Below, piece after piece: positions 28,129-38,627 of a DNA stretch of 64,000 bases. Every line of letters starts with the position of its first letter. Position 1 is the stretch's first letter. Origin of the DNA: Anaerotruncus colihominis (GTDB lineage: Bacteria > Bacillota > Clostridia > Oscillospirales > Ruminococcaceae). The notes under the pieces are model-generated. The model was given only the letters and a program-made list of their open reading frames with translations. It was not told the DNA's origin and ran no database searches. The stretch is taken from assembly GCA_025146135.1 (NCBI GenBank), contig CP102255.1, forward strand, positions 372,001-436,000, given 5' to 3'. The position numbers and the translations under genes are program-made.

Positions 28129-29224
28129 AATTATGATTGTTGACGACGATATCACCAGCCTGAGCATGGCTCGGGCGATTCTGGAAAGCGAGTATACGAC
28201 GATTCCGGTTCGCTCGGGTTATGAGGCGTTGCGCCTGCTGGCGGCCGGAGCCGAGCCGCCGGATCTGATCCTGCTTGATATCAATATGCCGGTGGTAAGC
28301 GGCTATGAGGTGCTGGAGAAGCTCAAGGAGGACCCGAAGCTGCGCGAAATCCCGGTGGTATTTGTAAGCGGTGAGGACGCTTACAGCAATGAGGTGGAGG
28401 GTTTCTCAAGCGGCGTCAAGGATTATATTTCCAAGCCTTATATCGCAAGCACGCTGCTTTCACGTGTGCGCCATCATCTGTCGGAATGTGAACAGCAGAC
28501 GCGCCTGATCGAACAGATGGACCTGCTCACAGAGGAGAAGCTCGGCGAGCTGATGAATCTGTTTGACACGCTGACCAATGCGATGGCATATTTAAACAGC
28601 CGCCGCTGCCCGCAGCTTTCCTGGCATTCCAAGCGCGTTTCCCGTTATATGCGCATCCTGGCCACCGCAGTGGCGGCCAGCCAGGGCGGCCTTTCCGCAG
28701 GCGATATCGACGCGGTATCGCGCTGCGCGGCCCTGCATGATATGGGACTGCTGGCGCTTGCCGACAGCGATTTGGAGAAATACAAGAATGTCGAGCTTGC
28801 GCGCACGCGCGGCTCGGGCGACCCACAGGCGCCTGTGGCGGCGGAAATAGAATTTTATACAAAACATACGGTTGCCGGACGCGATTCGCTCCGTGTGTTT
28901 ATGGAGGATCATCCGAACAATCTTTATCTGACGTACACCTTGGAAATGGTGACGCATCACCATGAATGGTGGAACGGCAAAGGCGCGCCGGATGGTCTGG
29001 AGGGCGAAGCGATCCCGTTGTCGGCGCGGATGATGGCTATTGTGGATAACTATGACATCATTACGGCGCGCCGTGCCTATAAGTTTGAATATACGCATGA
29101 GGATGCCGTTATTTCCATACGACGCAACGCGGGCGCCCGGTTCGATCCCGCGCTTGTGGAGATCTTTTTGAGCGTTGAGGACCAGATGAAGGCGTGTCTT
29201 GGGCGCATTGTCCAAAATATTTAA
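28121..29224 (+). CDS. Response regulator with variant HD-GYP domain
   Basis: 367 residues. Receiver domain 1-120 with VDDD and phospho-Asp53 (LILLDINMP). Residues ~165-350 form an HD domain: His206-Asp207 in AALHDMG, HTVAGRD, THHHEWWNGKG and ARMMAIVDNYD. The GYP signature reads GAP (GKGAPDGL) here. HD-GYP proteins hydrolyse cyclic-di-GMP; the GAP variant may retain, alter or lose this activity. Overlap with the hybrid kinase gene indicates a cognate pair. Confidence 0.9.
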   Translation: MPKIMIVDDDITSLSMARAILESEYTTIPVRSGYEALRLLAAGAEPPDLILLDINMPVVSGYEVLEKLKEDPKLREIPVVFVSGEDAYSNEVEGFSSGVKDYISKPYIASTLLSRVRHHLSECEQQTRLIEQMDLLTEEKLGELMNLFDTLTNAMAYLNSRRCPQLSWHSKRVSRYMRILATAVAASQGGLSAGDIDAVSRCAALHDMGLLALADSDLEKYKNVELARTRGSGDPQAPVAAEIEFYTKHTVAGRDSLRVFMEDHPNNLYLTYTLEMVTHHHEWWNGKGAPDGLEGEAIPLSARMMAIVDNYDIITARRAYKFEYTHEDAVISIRRNAGARFDPALVEIFLSVEDQMKACLGRIVQNI

Positions 29225-29226
29225 AT

Positions 29227-29260
29227 AACGCCCGGAAGGCTATAGCCTTCCGGGCGTTTT
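29227..29260. terminator. Bidirectional terminator
   Basis: AACGCCCGGAAGGCTA pairs with TAGCCTTCCGGGCGTT and TTTT follows. It lies between the convergent HD-GYP and enolase genes. Confidence 0.9.
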
Positions 29261-29270
29261 AAAGTCAGAT

Positions 29271-31191
<1,921 letters not shown>

Positions 31192-31235
31192 GGTGGTTGA
31201 CCTCCTTGATTAATGACTGACTGTATTGGGTTTGC

Positions 31236-31796
31236 TTACGCGGCAGAAAATAGCTGCACGATCGATTTTCCAGCCGCCACGCGGCGGCACAGGGCCTCCC
31301 GGCAGCGGTTGAATCGGACAAAGAGGGCGCGGGCTTCCTCCTCGTTGCCGTAAACCTTCCAATAGCCGCTGAACTTATAATTTTTGCCGCCGTCCCGCAA
31401 AAATCCTTCCACATCCGCGAGCGGATAACCGAGAATGACGCCTGCTTCGTGCGGAAAGCTGCCGGCTTGCGACAGGCGCGCTCCAAAATGGATAAGCGTG
31501 GCCTCCAGGCCGCCGGACGGGTAGCCGGCACGCTTTAAAAATGCGCGGGCGTCAGGCTGCGCGAGGTGGCGTTCAAGCAGTGCGCGCCGGTATACAAGCA
31601 GCAGCACGCGTCCGCTGCACCGGCATACCGGCCTGAAATACAGGCCACGGGGATTGAGCTGACGGTTGAGTGCGCGCAGTTCCCGGTCGAGCGAGGGATA
31701 ACGCGCGAGATCACAGCAGATCAGGTTGGATGGCTTGATGCCGGCAAGCGCGGGCGCGCAGTGAAACGCCAGCGTATGCTCTAAAGAACCGTTCAT
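31236..31796 (-). CDS. DUF3793 family protein
   Basis: 186 residues matching the DUF3793 family as recalled, which is often found beside flavodoxin and feo genes in Clostridia. Visible are TLAFHCAPALAGIKPSNLI, the hydrophobic strand RVLLLVYRR, GYPSGGLEATLIHF and FPHEAGVILGYPLADVEGF plus a YWKVYGNEEEA segment. No catalytic motif is known. First gene of the leftward iron-linked transcript. Function unknown, perhaps in iron or flavin economy. Confidence 0.82.
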   Translation of the reverse strand: MNGSLEHTLAFHCAPALAGIKPSNLICCDLARYPSLDRELRALNRQLNPRGLYFRPVCRCSGRVLLLVYRRALLERHLAQPDARAFLKRAGYPSGGLEATLIHFGARLSQAGSFPHEAGVILGYPLADVEGFLRDGGKNYKFSGYWKVYGNEEEARALFVRFNRCREALCRRVAAGKSIVQLFSAA

Positions 31797-31891
31797 AGGA
31801 ACGCCTGCCTTTCTGTTTGATCATCGTTAGTTTATGCGTTGTGCCCTCAAATAAACAGCGTCCGCGGCGGTGTGGCGGTGCAAAATCTGAT

Positions 31892-31946
31892 AGTTAGCAA
31901 TAACTAACTTATTGCCAATCGTATCATCCAAACCTGCGTTTGTCAA
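31892..31946 (-). promoter_or_regulatory. Leftward promoter and 18-bp operator (DUF3793-flavodoxin)
   Basis: Minus strand TTGACA (31946-31941), 17-base spacer, TACGAT (31923-31918). The dyad AGTTAG-CAATAA-CTAACT (31892-31909) follows at the expected transcription start. It shares the pattern RGTTAG-N6-CTAACY with sites at 32070, 32105 and 41747. Confidence 0.8.
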
Positions 31947-32026
31947 GAGGGAGATAAGCAAAAAGTTTGAATCGCTTATTGGGACACACTTTTTTTATCA
32001 AACTCAAAAAAAGAGGGCCAATCCCA

Positions 32027-32122
32027 TTGACAAAATTAGTTAGCGGTGGTAAACTAACAGGCGGTAAGAGGTTAGTTCATTCTAACCTGTTTTTACAGCG
32101 CAATGGTTAGCGAATTCTAACT
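32027..32122 (+). promoter_or_regulatory. feo promoter with three operator copies
   Basis: TTGACA (32027-32032), 17-base spacer, TAAACT (32050-32055). A loose AGTTAG/CTAAC dyad with a 10-base gap overlaps the -10 (32038-32058). Two exact-format dyads follow: GGTTAG-TTCATT-CTAACC (32070-32087) and GGTTAG-CGAATT-CTAACT (32105-32122). A metal-responsive repressor is the natural candidate, but the 6-base spacer differs from the classical DtxR/IdeR box. Confidence 0.8.
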
Positions 32123-32141
32123 TTGGAGGGTGGTTAAAATC

Positions 32142-32351
32142 ATGCCGCTTACGATGGCCCGTTCGGGCGAAGCGATTACGATCCGCGCGGTCCGCGGGAA
32201 GGATGAAACCCGCCGCTTTCTGGAAAGCCTCGGCTTTGTGGAGGGCGGCTCTGTCACCGTTGTATCGGAGATGGGGGGCAATCTGATCGTCAATGTAAAG
32301 GATACGCGCGTTGCGCTCAGCAAAAGCATGGCCAACAGGATTATGGTGTGA
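32142..32351 (+). CDS. feoA: FeoA-like SH3 protein (first copy)
   Basis: 69 residues. The ATG at 32142 has GGAGGG 12 bases upstream; an in-frame GTG at 32130 is too close to it. It has the FeoA pattern: RFLESLGFVEGGSVTVVSEMGGNLIVNVKDTRVALSKSMA-type beta barrel ending NRIMV. It is thought to bind and modulate FeoB at the membrane's cytoplasmic face. Followed 11 bases later by a second, divergent FeoA. Confidence 0.9.
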   Translation: MPLTMARSGEAITIRAVRGKDETRRFLESLGFVEGGSVTVVSEMGGNLIVNVKDTRVALSKSMANRIMV

Positions 32352-32362
32352 GGGGGTACAGC

Positions 32363-32584
32363 ATGAGAACACTGAAGGAAGCCAAATGCGGCGAGACAGT
32401 CACCGTCACAAAGCTTGGCGGAGAGGGCGCGCTCAAGCGCCGGATTATGGATATGGGCATTACAAAGGGCACGTCTATTTTCGTGCGGAAAGTGGCGCCT
32501 CTGGGCGACCCGGTCGAGGTGACGGTGCGCGGCTATGAGTTATCGCTGCGCCGGAGCGACGCGGAGAATATTCTCGTCGATTAG
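32363..32584 (+). CDS. feoA: FeoA-like SH3 protein (second copy)
   Basis: 73 residues from the ATG at 32363 preceded by GAGGGGG. Typical FeoA sequence: GETVTVTKLGGEGALKRRIMDMGITKG, then VRKVAPLGDPVEVTVRGYELSLRRSDAENI. It differs strongly from the first copy, so the two probably have distinct roles, perhaps as a heteromeric partner of FeoB. Confidence 0.93.
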   Translation: MRTLKEAKCGETVTVTKLGGEGALKRRIMDMGITKGTSIFVRKVAPLGDPVEVTVRGYELSLRRSDAENILVD

Positions 32585-32889
32585 AGGCTGCATGAAAAAT
32601 CAGATTCCCGTTTTTTCCTGTAAACAGCGGCGAATGCTGCGTTAAAAAGCCTCGGAATCCGGAAGGGTTCCAGTGTTTTTTGCCTTGCTTTCTCCCGTTG
32701 TCTGCGAAAAATCCGGCAATTCTTTTATTATCAAACAAGCCCTAAAGAGGACTTCGACGCCCGTCTGGATAACCGGCGCTGGCGCCGCTGCAATAAATTG
32801 CAAACAGCCGAGGGCCGGTCAGCCGGCCGCCCGACTTCAAAGGCCGCATGGCGGCCAGCGGGAGGACCCCGCAGAGGAGGTAATCAGGA
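32585..32889. other. Gene-free stretch between feoA and feoB
   Basis: About 305 bases without a supported gene. It contains small GC-rich inverted repeats (GGCGCTGGCGCC near 32779, GGCCGGTCAGCCGGCC near 32814, GGCCGCATGGCGGCC near 32841) that could pause transcription or protect mRNA between the short feoA genes and feoB. AGAGGAGG at its right end is the feoB ribosome site. No clear terminator or second promoter is seen. Confidence 0.6.
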
Positions 32890-35049
32890 ATGTCAATCAA
32901 GATCGCGCTCGCAGGCAATCCAAACTGCGGCAAAACCACGATGTTTAACGATCTGACAGGATCGTCGCAGTATGTCGGCAACTGGCCCGGCGTCACTGTC
33001 GAGAAGAAGGAAGGCAAGCTGCGCGGACAGAAGGATGTCATTATCACGGATCTGCCCGGCATTTACAGCTTGTCGCCCTATACGCTTGAGGAGGTCGTCA
33101 CGCGCAACTACATCATGGATGAGCGGCCGGATGTCGTCGTCAATCTGGTCGACGCGTCCAACATCGAGCGCAACCTGTATCTGACGACGCAGCTCACAGA
33201 GATGGGCATCCCAGTGCTGATCGCGTTGAACATGATGGATATCGTCAAGAAAAACGGCGACCGCATCGATACGAAAAAGCTTTCCGAACAGCTTGGCTGC
33301 GAGATTATCGAGACGTCGGCCGTCAAGGGCGAAGGTTTAAAAGCGCTGGCGGACTGCGCGGTCAAGATGGCGCGGTCCGGTGTGAAAACCACGCCGCAGC
33401 ACACGTTCGACCAGCGCGTTGAGCAGGCTCTTTCCGAAATCGCATCTCTGATCAGCGATGTGGTTCCGGCCGAAAGTCTGCGCTGGTACAGCGTCAAGCT
33501 GTTTGAGCGGGACGAAAAGGCGATGGAACGCTTTTCATTCGCTGCCGATACAAAGGAGCACCTCGAGCAGATCATAGCCGGCTGTGAAAAACAGTTCGAC
33601 GACGACAGCGAAAGCATTATTACAAACGAACGCTACCAGTATATCGGCACACTGATGCAGAGCTGTGTACATAAAAAGAAATCCGGTATGACAACGTCGG
33701 ATAAGATCGATCAGATTGTGACAAACCGCATCCTGGCGCTGCCGATTTTTGCGGTGGTCATGTATATTGTTTATTTCGTATCGGTTTCCTGGCTTGGGAC
33801 CATTGTTACAGACTGGACGAACGACACGTTGTTCGCTGAAACGATTCAGCCTGCTGTCGCGGGCGTGCTCGAGAGCATCGGCGCGGCCGCCTGGCTGGAA
33901 GGTTTAATCGTCGACGGCATCATCGGCGGCGTGGGCGCGGTGCTCGGTTTCGTTCCGCAGATGTTTATCCTGTTCTTCTTCCTGTCCATCCTGGAGGACT
34001 GCGGCTACATGGCGCGCGTCGCGTTTATCATGGACCGTATTTTCCGTCGTTTCGGACTCTCCGGCAAGAGCTTCATCCCGATGCTGATCTCCTCGGGCTG
34101 CGGCGTGCCGGGCGTCATGGCGACGCGTACCATCGAAAATGAAAAGGACCGCCGCATGACGATCATGACGACGACCTTCATCCCCTGCGGCGCAAAGTTG
34201 CCGATCATCGCCCTGATCGCCGGCGCAATGTTCCCCAATGTCACCTGGATGGCTCCGGCCACCTATTTCTTCGGCATCTTTATGGTCATCATCTCCGGCA
34301 TCATCCTCAAGAAAACGAAGATGTTCGCCGGCGACCCGGCTCCGTTTGTCATGGAGCTGCCGCAGTACCACTTCCCGGCGCCAAAGGGCGTGCTGATCCA
34401 CATGTGGGAGCGCGGCAAGGCGTTTATCATCAAAGCCGGTACGGTCATCTTTGTGGCCTGCGGCGTAATCTGGTTCCTCCAGAGCTTCGGTTTTGGTCCT
34501 GATGGATTCGGTATGGTCGATGACGAGAACATGAGTATGCTGGCCGCTATCGGCAATGTGCTCGCTCCGATCTTCGCCCCGCTCGGCTTTGGAAACTGGC
34601 AGGCGGCTGTCGCGAGCGTCTCCGGCCTTGTAGCGAAGGAGAACGTCGTCGGTACGTTCGGCGTTCTGTTTGGACTGGGCGAGGTAGGCGAGGACGATCC
34701 GGCCCTGCTGGCCGCTCTGCCCACACTGTTCGCCACTCATGCAAGCGCGCTTGCGTTCATGGTCTTTAACCTGACCTGCGCTCCGTGCTTCGCGGCCATC
34801 GGCGCGATTCGCCGCGAGATGAACAGCGCCAAATGGACATGGTTCGCCATCGGCTATATGACGGGTATGGCTTATGTGATGGCCTTCATCATCAATCAGC
34901 TCGGCGGCACGATTTTCTATGGCGTTCCCTTTGGAATCGGCCAGGTGATTGCGCTCGTGCTTGTAGCCGCTTTGCTGTGGCTTTTGTTCCGCAGCTATAA
35001 ACCCGCCGGAATGTCCAAGCGTCCGGCCGCTGCCGGCGCCCGTGCGTAA
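32890..35049 (+). CDS. feoB: Ferrous iron transporter FeoB
   Basis: 719 residues. The N-terminal G-protein domain has G1 GNPNCGKT (residues 9-16), G2 region VGNWPGVT, G3 DLPG (54-57), G4 NMMD (114-117) and G5 SAVKG. A helical GDI-like domain follows (to ~270). About eight membrane segments carry the two Gate motifs, with SSGCGVPGVMATR and FIPCGAKLPII showing the conserved Cys residues. It imports Fe2+ across the cytoplasmic membrane. The upstream operators imply repression when the cognate signal, probably iron, is ample. Confidence 0.97.
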   Translation: MSIKIALAGNPNCGKTTMFNDLTGSSQYVGNWPGVTVEKKEGKLRGQKDVIITDLPGIYSLSPYTLEEVVTRNYIMDERPDVVVNLVDASNIERNLYLTTQLTEMGIPVLIALNMMDIVKKNGDRIDTKKLSEQLGCEIIETSAVKGEGLKALADCAVKMARSGVKTTPQHTFDQRVEQALSEIASLISDVVPAESLRWYSVKLFERDEKAMERFSFAADTKEHLEQIIAGCEKQFDDDSESIITNERYQYIGTLMQSCVHKKKSGMTTSDKIDQIVTNRILALPIFAVVMYIVYFVSVSWLGTIVTDWTNDTLFAETIQPAVAGVLESIGAAAWLEGLIVDGIIGGVGAVLGFVPQMFILFFFLSILEDCGYMARVAFIMDRIFRRFGLSGKSFIPMLISSGCGVPGVMATRTIENEKDRRMTIMTTTFIPCGAKLPIIALIAGAMFPNVTWMAPATYFFGIFMVIISGIILKKTKMFAGDPAPFVMELPQYHFPAPKGVLIHMWERGKAFIIKAGTVIFVACGVIWFLQSFGFGPDGFGMVDDENMSMLAAIGNVLAPIFAPLGFGNWQAAVASVSGLVAKENVVGTFGVLFGLGEVGEDDPALLAALPTLFATHASALAFMVFNLTCAPCFAAIGAIRREMNSAKWTWFAIGYMTGMAYVMAFIINQLGGTIFYGVPFGIGQVIALVLVAALLWLLFRSYKPAGMSKRPAAAGARA

Positions 35050-35076
35050 GCAGACCGGCAAAGGAGGCGCCTTTCT

Positions 35077-35247
35077 ATGGTAAACTGGATTATTGGCGGC
35101 GCGATTATATTGGCAATGTTTTTTGCCGCTCGCTATGCATGGCGGAAGGCTAAAAACGGCCAGTGCGTCGGCTGCTCCGACTGTAAAAGCGGCGGCTGCC
35201 ACTGCGGCTGCGGCGGGGACAGCGCGGATCACGCCAAAAAAACCTGA
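35077..35247 (+). CDS. FeoB-associated Cys-rich membrane protein
   Basis: 56 residues starting MVNWIIGGAIILAMFFAARYA, a single membrane helix, followed by a Lys/Arg patch and seven Cys in CVGCSDCKSGGCHCGC-type spacing. It corresponds to the small Cys-rich proteins often encoded right after feoB (FeoB-associated Cys-rich family). AAAGGAGG lies 11 bases before the ATG and the gap to feoB is 27 bases. A role in metal handling at the transporter is inferred. Confidence 0.88.
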   Translation: MVNWIIGGAIILAMFFAARYAWRKAKNGQCVGCSDCKSGGCHCGCGGDSADHAKKT

Positions 35248-35254
35248 CAGTTCA

Positions 35255-35294
35255 AAACACCCGCGGACAGCCTGGCTGTCCGCGGGTGTTTTTT
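35255..35294. terminator. Terminator of the feo operon
   Basis: ACACCCGCGGACAGCC pairs with GGCTGTCCGCGGGTGT around a 1-2 base turn and TTTTTT follows. It also lies at the 3' side of the leftward acetyltransferase gene. Confidence 0.9.
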
Positions 35295-35309
35295 CCTGCC
35301 GGTTCCTTT

Positions 35310-35816
35310 TCACCCGGCAACGGCCTTGTCATATGCCAGCCTGCCTTCCCCCTGAAAAACAATCGTTCCACATTTTAGAAACCCGTTTTTCTCCAGAATG
35401 TGCTGCATACGTCCGTTGGAAAAGTCTGTATCGACCCGGATGCTCTTGACGCCCCGCGAACGGCACAGGTCTTCAATCAGAAGAAATACGCATTTTGTCA
35501 ACCCCGTGCCTCTGAACGACGCATCAAATGCCATTCTGTGGACAACGGCATATGGTTTTATTGTATGCCAGCCGCCCCGGATATGATCATACGCAGGCTC
35601 CCCTTCAAAATCGATACACATATACGCCGCAATTTTATCCCCGAACTTCACAACGTATCCATTTTTTCTTTCGATATCATCTCTGATGGTATCGACATTT
35701 GGATAATCGTCTGTCCATTGGACGAACCCCTGTTCCCTCTGAAAGCGTTTGCCTGCTTCTATGATTTCATAACATCGATTCAATTCGTCCATCCGAGCCA
35801 GTTCCAACGGCTGCAT
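35310..35816 (-). CDS. GNAT family N-acetyltransferase
   Basis: 168 residues from the ATG at 35816 preceded by AAGGAGAG. The acetyl-CoA pyrophosphate loop is FRGTGLTK, with RMAFDASF before it and IRVDTDFSNGRMQHILEKNGF (motif B-like) after. Closest in layout to GNAT enzymes annotated as acting on amino groups of small molecules. Substrate unknown. A longer frame to 35909 lacks a ribosome site. Confidence 0.88.
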   Translation of the reverse strand: MQPLELARMDELNRCYEIIEAGKRFQREQGFVQWTDDYPNVDTIRDDIERKNGYVVKFGDKIAAYMCIDFEGEPAYDHIRGGWHTIKPYAVVHRMAFDASFRGTGLTKCVFLLIEDLCRSRGVKSIRVDTDFSNGRMQHILEKNGFLKCGTIVFQGEGRLAYDKAVAG

Positions 35817-35954
35817 TGCTGCGTCTCTCCTTAAAAATTTATTTTTCCTTCTGAGTATATCAGAAAAGAAAGGTAAATGAAATATGAGTGAGCATTCCAA
35901 CTGTGTCATACAAAAAGCGGGCGTTTAGAGCGCGCTTGTAAATTGCCGCGCGGT

Positions 35955-36024
35955 ATAGTAAAATAACCGTGATACGGTTATTTTACTATTATATGGCCAT
36001 GCCGCTTTGCGGATATGGAGCCAT
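35955..36024. repeat. MITE-like double hairpin related to the 110-bp array
   Basis: ATAGTAAAATAACCGT pairs perfectly with ACGGTTATTTTACTAT (35955-35989), then ATGGC/GCCAT encloses CATGCCGCTTTGCGGATATGG (split by loop). The order and core words AATAACCG, CGGTTATT and CATGCCGCTT.GCGGA match the 110-bp tandem unit. It lies in the promoter region of the lipoprotein gene. Confidence 0.7.
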
Positions 36025-36077
36025 GTAAGCTATAAACCGGCAGCCGTGCTGTATGCACGGCCGGAAAGGGATTGCAT

Positions 36078-37841
36078 ATGATACATTTCAAGGCTGTGCA
36101 GCCGGCCGCCGTGCTCGCGGCCCTGTTGATATTGGCGGGCTGCGCGCCGCGCAGCGCGGACAAGCCGCAGCAGACGCCGCCGGATACGGCAGCGCCGCCG
36201 CCGCTTTCGGCCGCCAGCAGTTCTGCGCCGAAGGCGGGGCCGGCGGCTACGGGGCTGGCTCTTAAAACGCCCGGCACGGCGACGCTTTACCGCTTTGTGG
36301 CGGCAGGACCGGATGCGGATGATTATGTTTATACGCCGCTGGAACGTGAGGCGGCGGATGCGATGACAGCCGTGCTGCTTGATACGATCGTAAGCGGGGA
36401 TGATATGCAGCCCGCCTTTACAGTATTGTCGTTGAAGCTGGAGGGCGCGCGCGCCGTGGCGGAGGTCCGGTCGAACCTGGACGCGCAGACGGCTCAAACA
36501 GGGCGGCGGCGCTGGCTTGACACAGCGGCGCAGACGCTTTTGGAGAGCTGCGCCGGGGTTGATGAGGTGTCGTTTGTGGAGAATGGCGCGCCGGTAGCTG
36601 AACAGGGCTTTGCAGACAGCTACACCCCGCCGCCGCTCGTGCTGCCTGCGCTGACGCGCGGGGAAATTGCCTCGCTGCGCGCTGGGATCTCCTACGACGA
36701 GCTGCTCGAATGGACGCGCGTTTATGAGATGCAGGCGTTCGGCGAACAGGCGACGCCGCGCGGCCGCTGGGATATTGCGGGCGATGAGGAGCGCGGCCGC
36801 GCACTCGACTTTATAGCGGACGTTACGAACGCTAATATCCCGGCGGAGCCGTTTGATTCGGTTGCAGAAGCGCCGGGCCGTTTTCTTGTCAGGGCGGCAG
36901 TACTCAACACGCCGTCGGTCAATTGGGGCATGTACGGCGGCGAAACATATGAAGGAATCCCCACCTATCCTTCGCTGGAGCCGCTGACCGGCCTGATCGG
37001 CGACAGCACATGCTTTTTGCAGGAGCATGTTGAAATTACCGCCAAAAGGCTGTTCGGAGACAGCGTGCCCCTGGTTCACAGCGGCGCGGGACTAAGCCCC
37101 TGGCGCTACCATGAATACGCCGGCGTCTATACGCCGCCGCATATGGGGACGCCATACCCTGATTGCGTGCTGCTTGATTACAGCGCGTCGGGAGAAACGG
37201 TCGAGGCGACCGTCGGGTATCTCAATGGATTTGCCTTTTCCGAATCGCGCTATGGCGAGGATGAACAGACATATGCGAGGACGCGTCTGCGCCGTTACCG
37301 TTACCATCTGGAACGCGCCGGAGAATCGTTTATTATGACGGCGTGCGAATTTCTTGACGACGACTTGTCAGCGGCGGCGCGCGATCCGGAACGGATTGCA
37401 CGTGCGGCTGTCGACGCTGGGCTGACGCTTGCGGATTGGGACAGTCCTGAAAGTCTGACGGGCGACCAGCTTTATGCGCTTTTTTATGCGGAGGCGAACG
37501 GTCTGTATACGACGCTCGGTGAGACGCATGTCCCATGGGAACGGATTGCCGGACGTTTTCCGGGGCGGCAGGCGGCTCTGCGAGACAGCCGTTATTACAA
37601 TGAAACCGCTGTGAACAGCGACGGTTCAGGCGGGGGCGCGTTCACCGGCACGCCGGACGCCTATGCCGCGCGCTGGTGCGATTATGGAGAGATGACCTTT
37701 GCCGGCGATGCGGCCAGCCTGCCCATGACGGTGTATGCCGATGCGCAGCGTACACAGACTGTTTCCAAAGGCGTGATGACCTTTGCGGCGGATGAGTCGG
37801 GATGGACGCCCGTTGGCTGGCGTATGGATGGAGAGGAGTAA
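36078..37841 (+). CDS. Large lipoprotein, possible GerMN-like domain
   Basis: 587 residues from the ATG at 36078 with GGAAAGGG upstream. The signal MIHFKAVQPAAVLAALLILAGC ends in lipobox LAGC (Cys22), followed by a Pro/Ala/Ser linker. Residues ~70-170 (LYRFVAAGPDADDYVYTPL to GVDEVSFVENGAPV) vaguely resemble a GerMN-type domain of spore-germination proteins. The rest has no recognised fold. It ends 4 bases before the CobJ-type gene, an odd partner, so cotranscription may not mean shared function. Confidence 0.65.
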   Translation: MIHFKAVQPAAVLAALLILAGCAPRSADKPQQTPPDTAAPPPLSAASSSAPKAGPAATGLALKTPGTATLYRFVAAGPDADDYVYTPLEREAADAMTAVLLDTIVSGDDMQPAFTVLSLKLEGARAVAEVRSNLDAQTAQTGRRRWLDTAAQTLLESCAGVDEVSFVENGAPVAEQGFADSYTPPPLVLPALTRGEIASLRAGISYDELLEWTRVYEMQAFGEQATPRGRWDIAGDEERGRALDFIADVTNANIPAEPFDSVAEAPGRFLVRAAVLNTPSVNWGMYGGETYEGIPTYPSLEPLTGLIGDSTCFLQEHVEITAKRLFGDSVPLVHSGAGLSPWRYHEYAGVYTPPHMGTPYPDCVLLDYSASGETVEATVGYLNGFAFSESRYGEDEQTYARTRLRRYRYHLERAGESFIMTACEFLDDDLSAAARDPERIARAAVDAGLTLADWDSPESLTGDQLYALFYAEANGLYTTLGETHVPWERIAGRFPGRQAALRDSRYYNETAVNSDGSGGGAFTGTPDAYAARWCDYGEMTFAGDAASLPMTVYADAQRTQTVSKGVMTFAADESGWTPVGWRMDGEE

Positions 37842-37845
37842 AGAT

Positions 37846-38595
37846 ATGGCGACACTTTTTGTAGTGGGGCTTGGTCCAGGCGGCGCGTCCGACCGGACGG
37901 AGCGCGCCGAGCAGGCGCTCAAACAGGCGGAATTGATCTGTGGTTATACAGTATATGTGGATTTAGTCCGGGAGCAGTACCCTGATAAGCAGGTGCTTAC
38001 GACGCCGATGACGCGCGAGATAGAACGCTGCCGCGCCGCTTTGGAAGCGGCGGCCAGCGGGCGTGACGTTGCTATGGTGTGCAGCGGCGACAGCGGCGTG
38101 TACGGCATGGCAAGCCCGCTGTGCCAGCTTTTGCCGGAATATCCCGGCGTACAGCTTGAGATTATTCCGGGCGTGACGGCGGCGCTTGGCGGCGGGGCGG
38201 TGCTCGGCGCGCCGCTGGCGCTCGATTTCGCGGTGATCTCCCTAAGCGACCAGCTGACTCCGTGGGCGGTGATTGAAAAGCGCCTGCGTGCGGCTGCGGC
38301 CGGTGATTTTGCAATCTGCCTTTACAATCCCGAAAGCCGCAAGCGTCCCGGCTATCTGCGGCGCGCCTGCGATATTCTGCTGGAATGCCGTAATGGGGAG
38401 ATCATATGCGGATTGGTGCGGAACATAGGGCGCGCGCAGCAGAGCGCGCAGATTATGACGCTTTCAAAGCTGCGCGACACGCCGGCGGATATGTTTACAA
38501 CCGTGTTTATCGGCAACAGTACAACCCGTGTCATCGATGGACGTATGGTGACGCCGCGCGGGTATGAGCAGCGGCTCGGTCCGGATTTGCGCTGA
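37846..38595 (+). CDS. cbiH: Precorrin-3B/cobalt-precorrin-3 C17-methyltransferase
   Basis: 249 residues, from an ATG preceded by GAGAGGAG. It has the SAM-dependent tetrapyrrole methylase signature VGLGPGG at the start, VCSGDSGVYGMAS in the middle and IPGVTAALGGGAVLGAPL, which fits CobJ/CbiH (ring contraction and C17 methylation in cobalamin synthesis). C-terminal TTVFIGNSTTRVIDGRMVTPRGY is characteristic. Together with CbiK next to it, the anaerobic, cobalt-early route is implied. Other cob/cbi genes are not in the window. Confidence 0.93.
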   Translation: MATLFVVGLGPGGASDRTERAEQALKQAELICGYTVYVDLVREQYPDKQVLTTPMTREIERCRAALEAAASGRDVAMVCSGDSGVYGMASPLCQLLPEYPGVQLEIIPGVTAALGGGAVLGAPLALDFAVISLSDQLTPWAVIEKRLRAAAAGDFAICLYNPESRKRPGYLRRACDILLECRNGEIICGLVRNIGRAQQSAQIMTLSKLRDTPADMFTTVFIGNSTTRVIDGRMVTPRGYEQRLGPDLR

Positions 38596-38627
38596 TTGGC
38601 CGGACAAATTGACGATAAAGGGGTAAG

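Noticed and set aside
33904..35313. 469-residue minus-strand frame opposite feoB
   Set aside because: Antisense by-product of GC-rich feoB; His/Asp/Arg-rich composition and no family.
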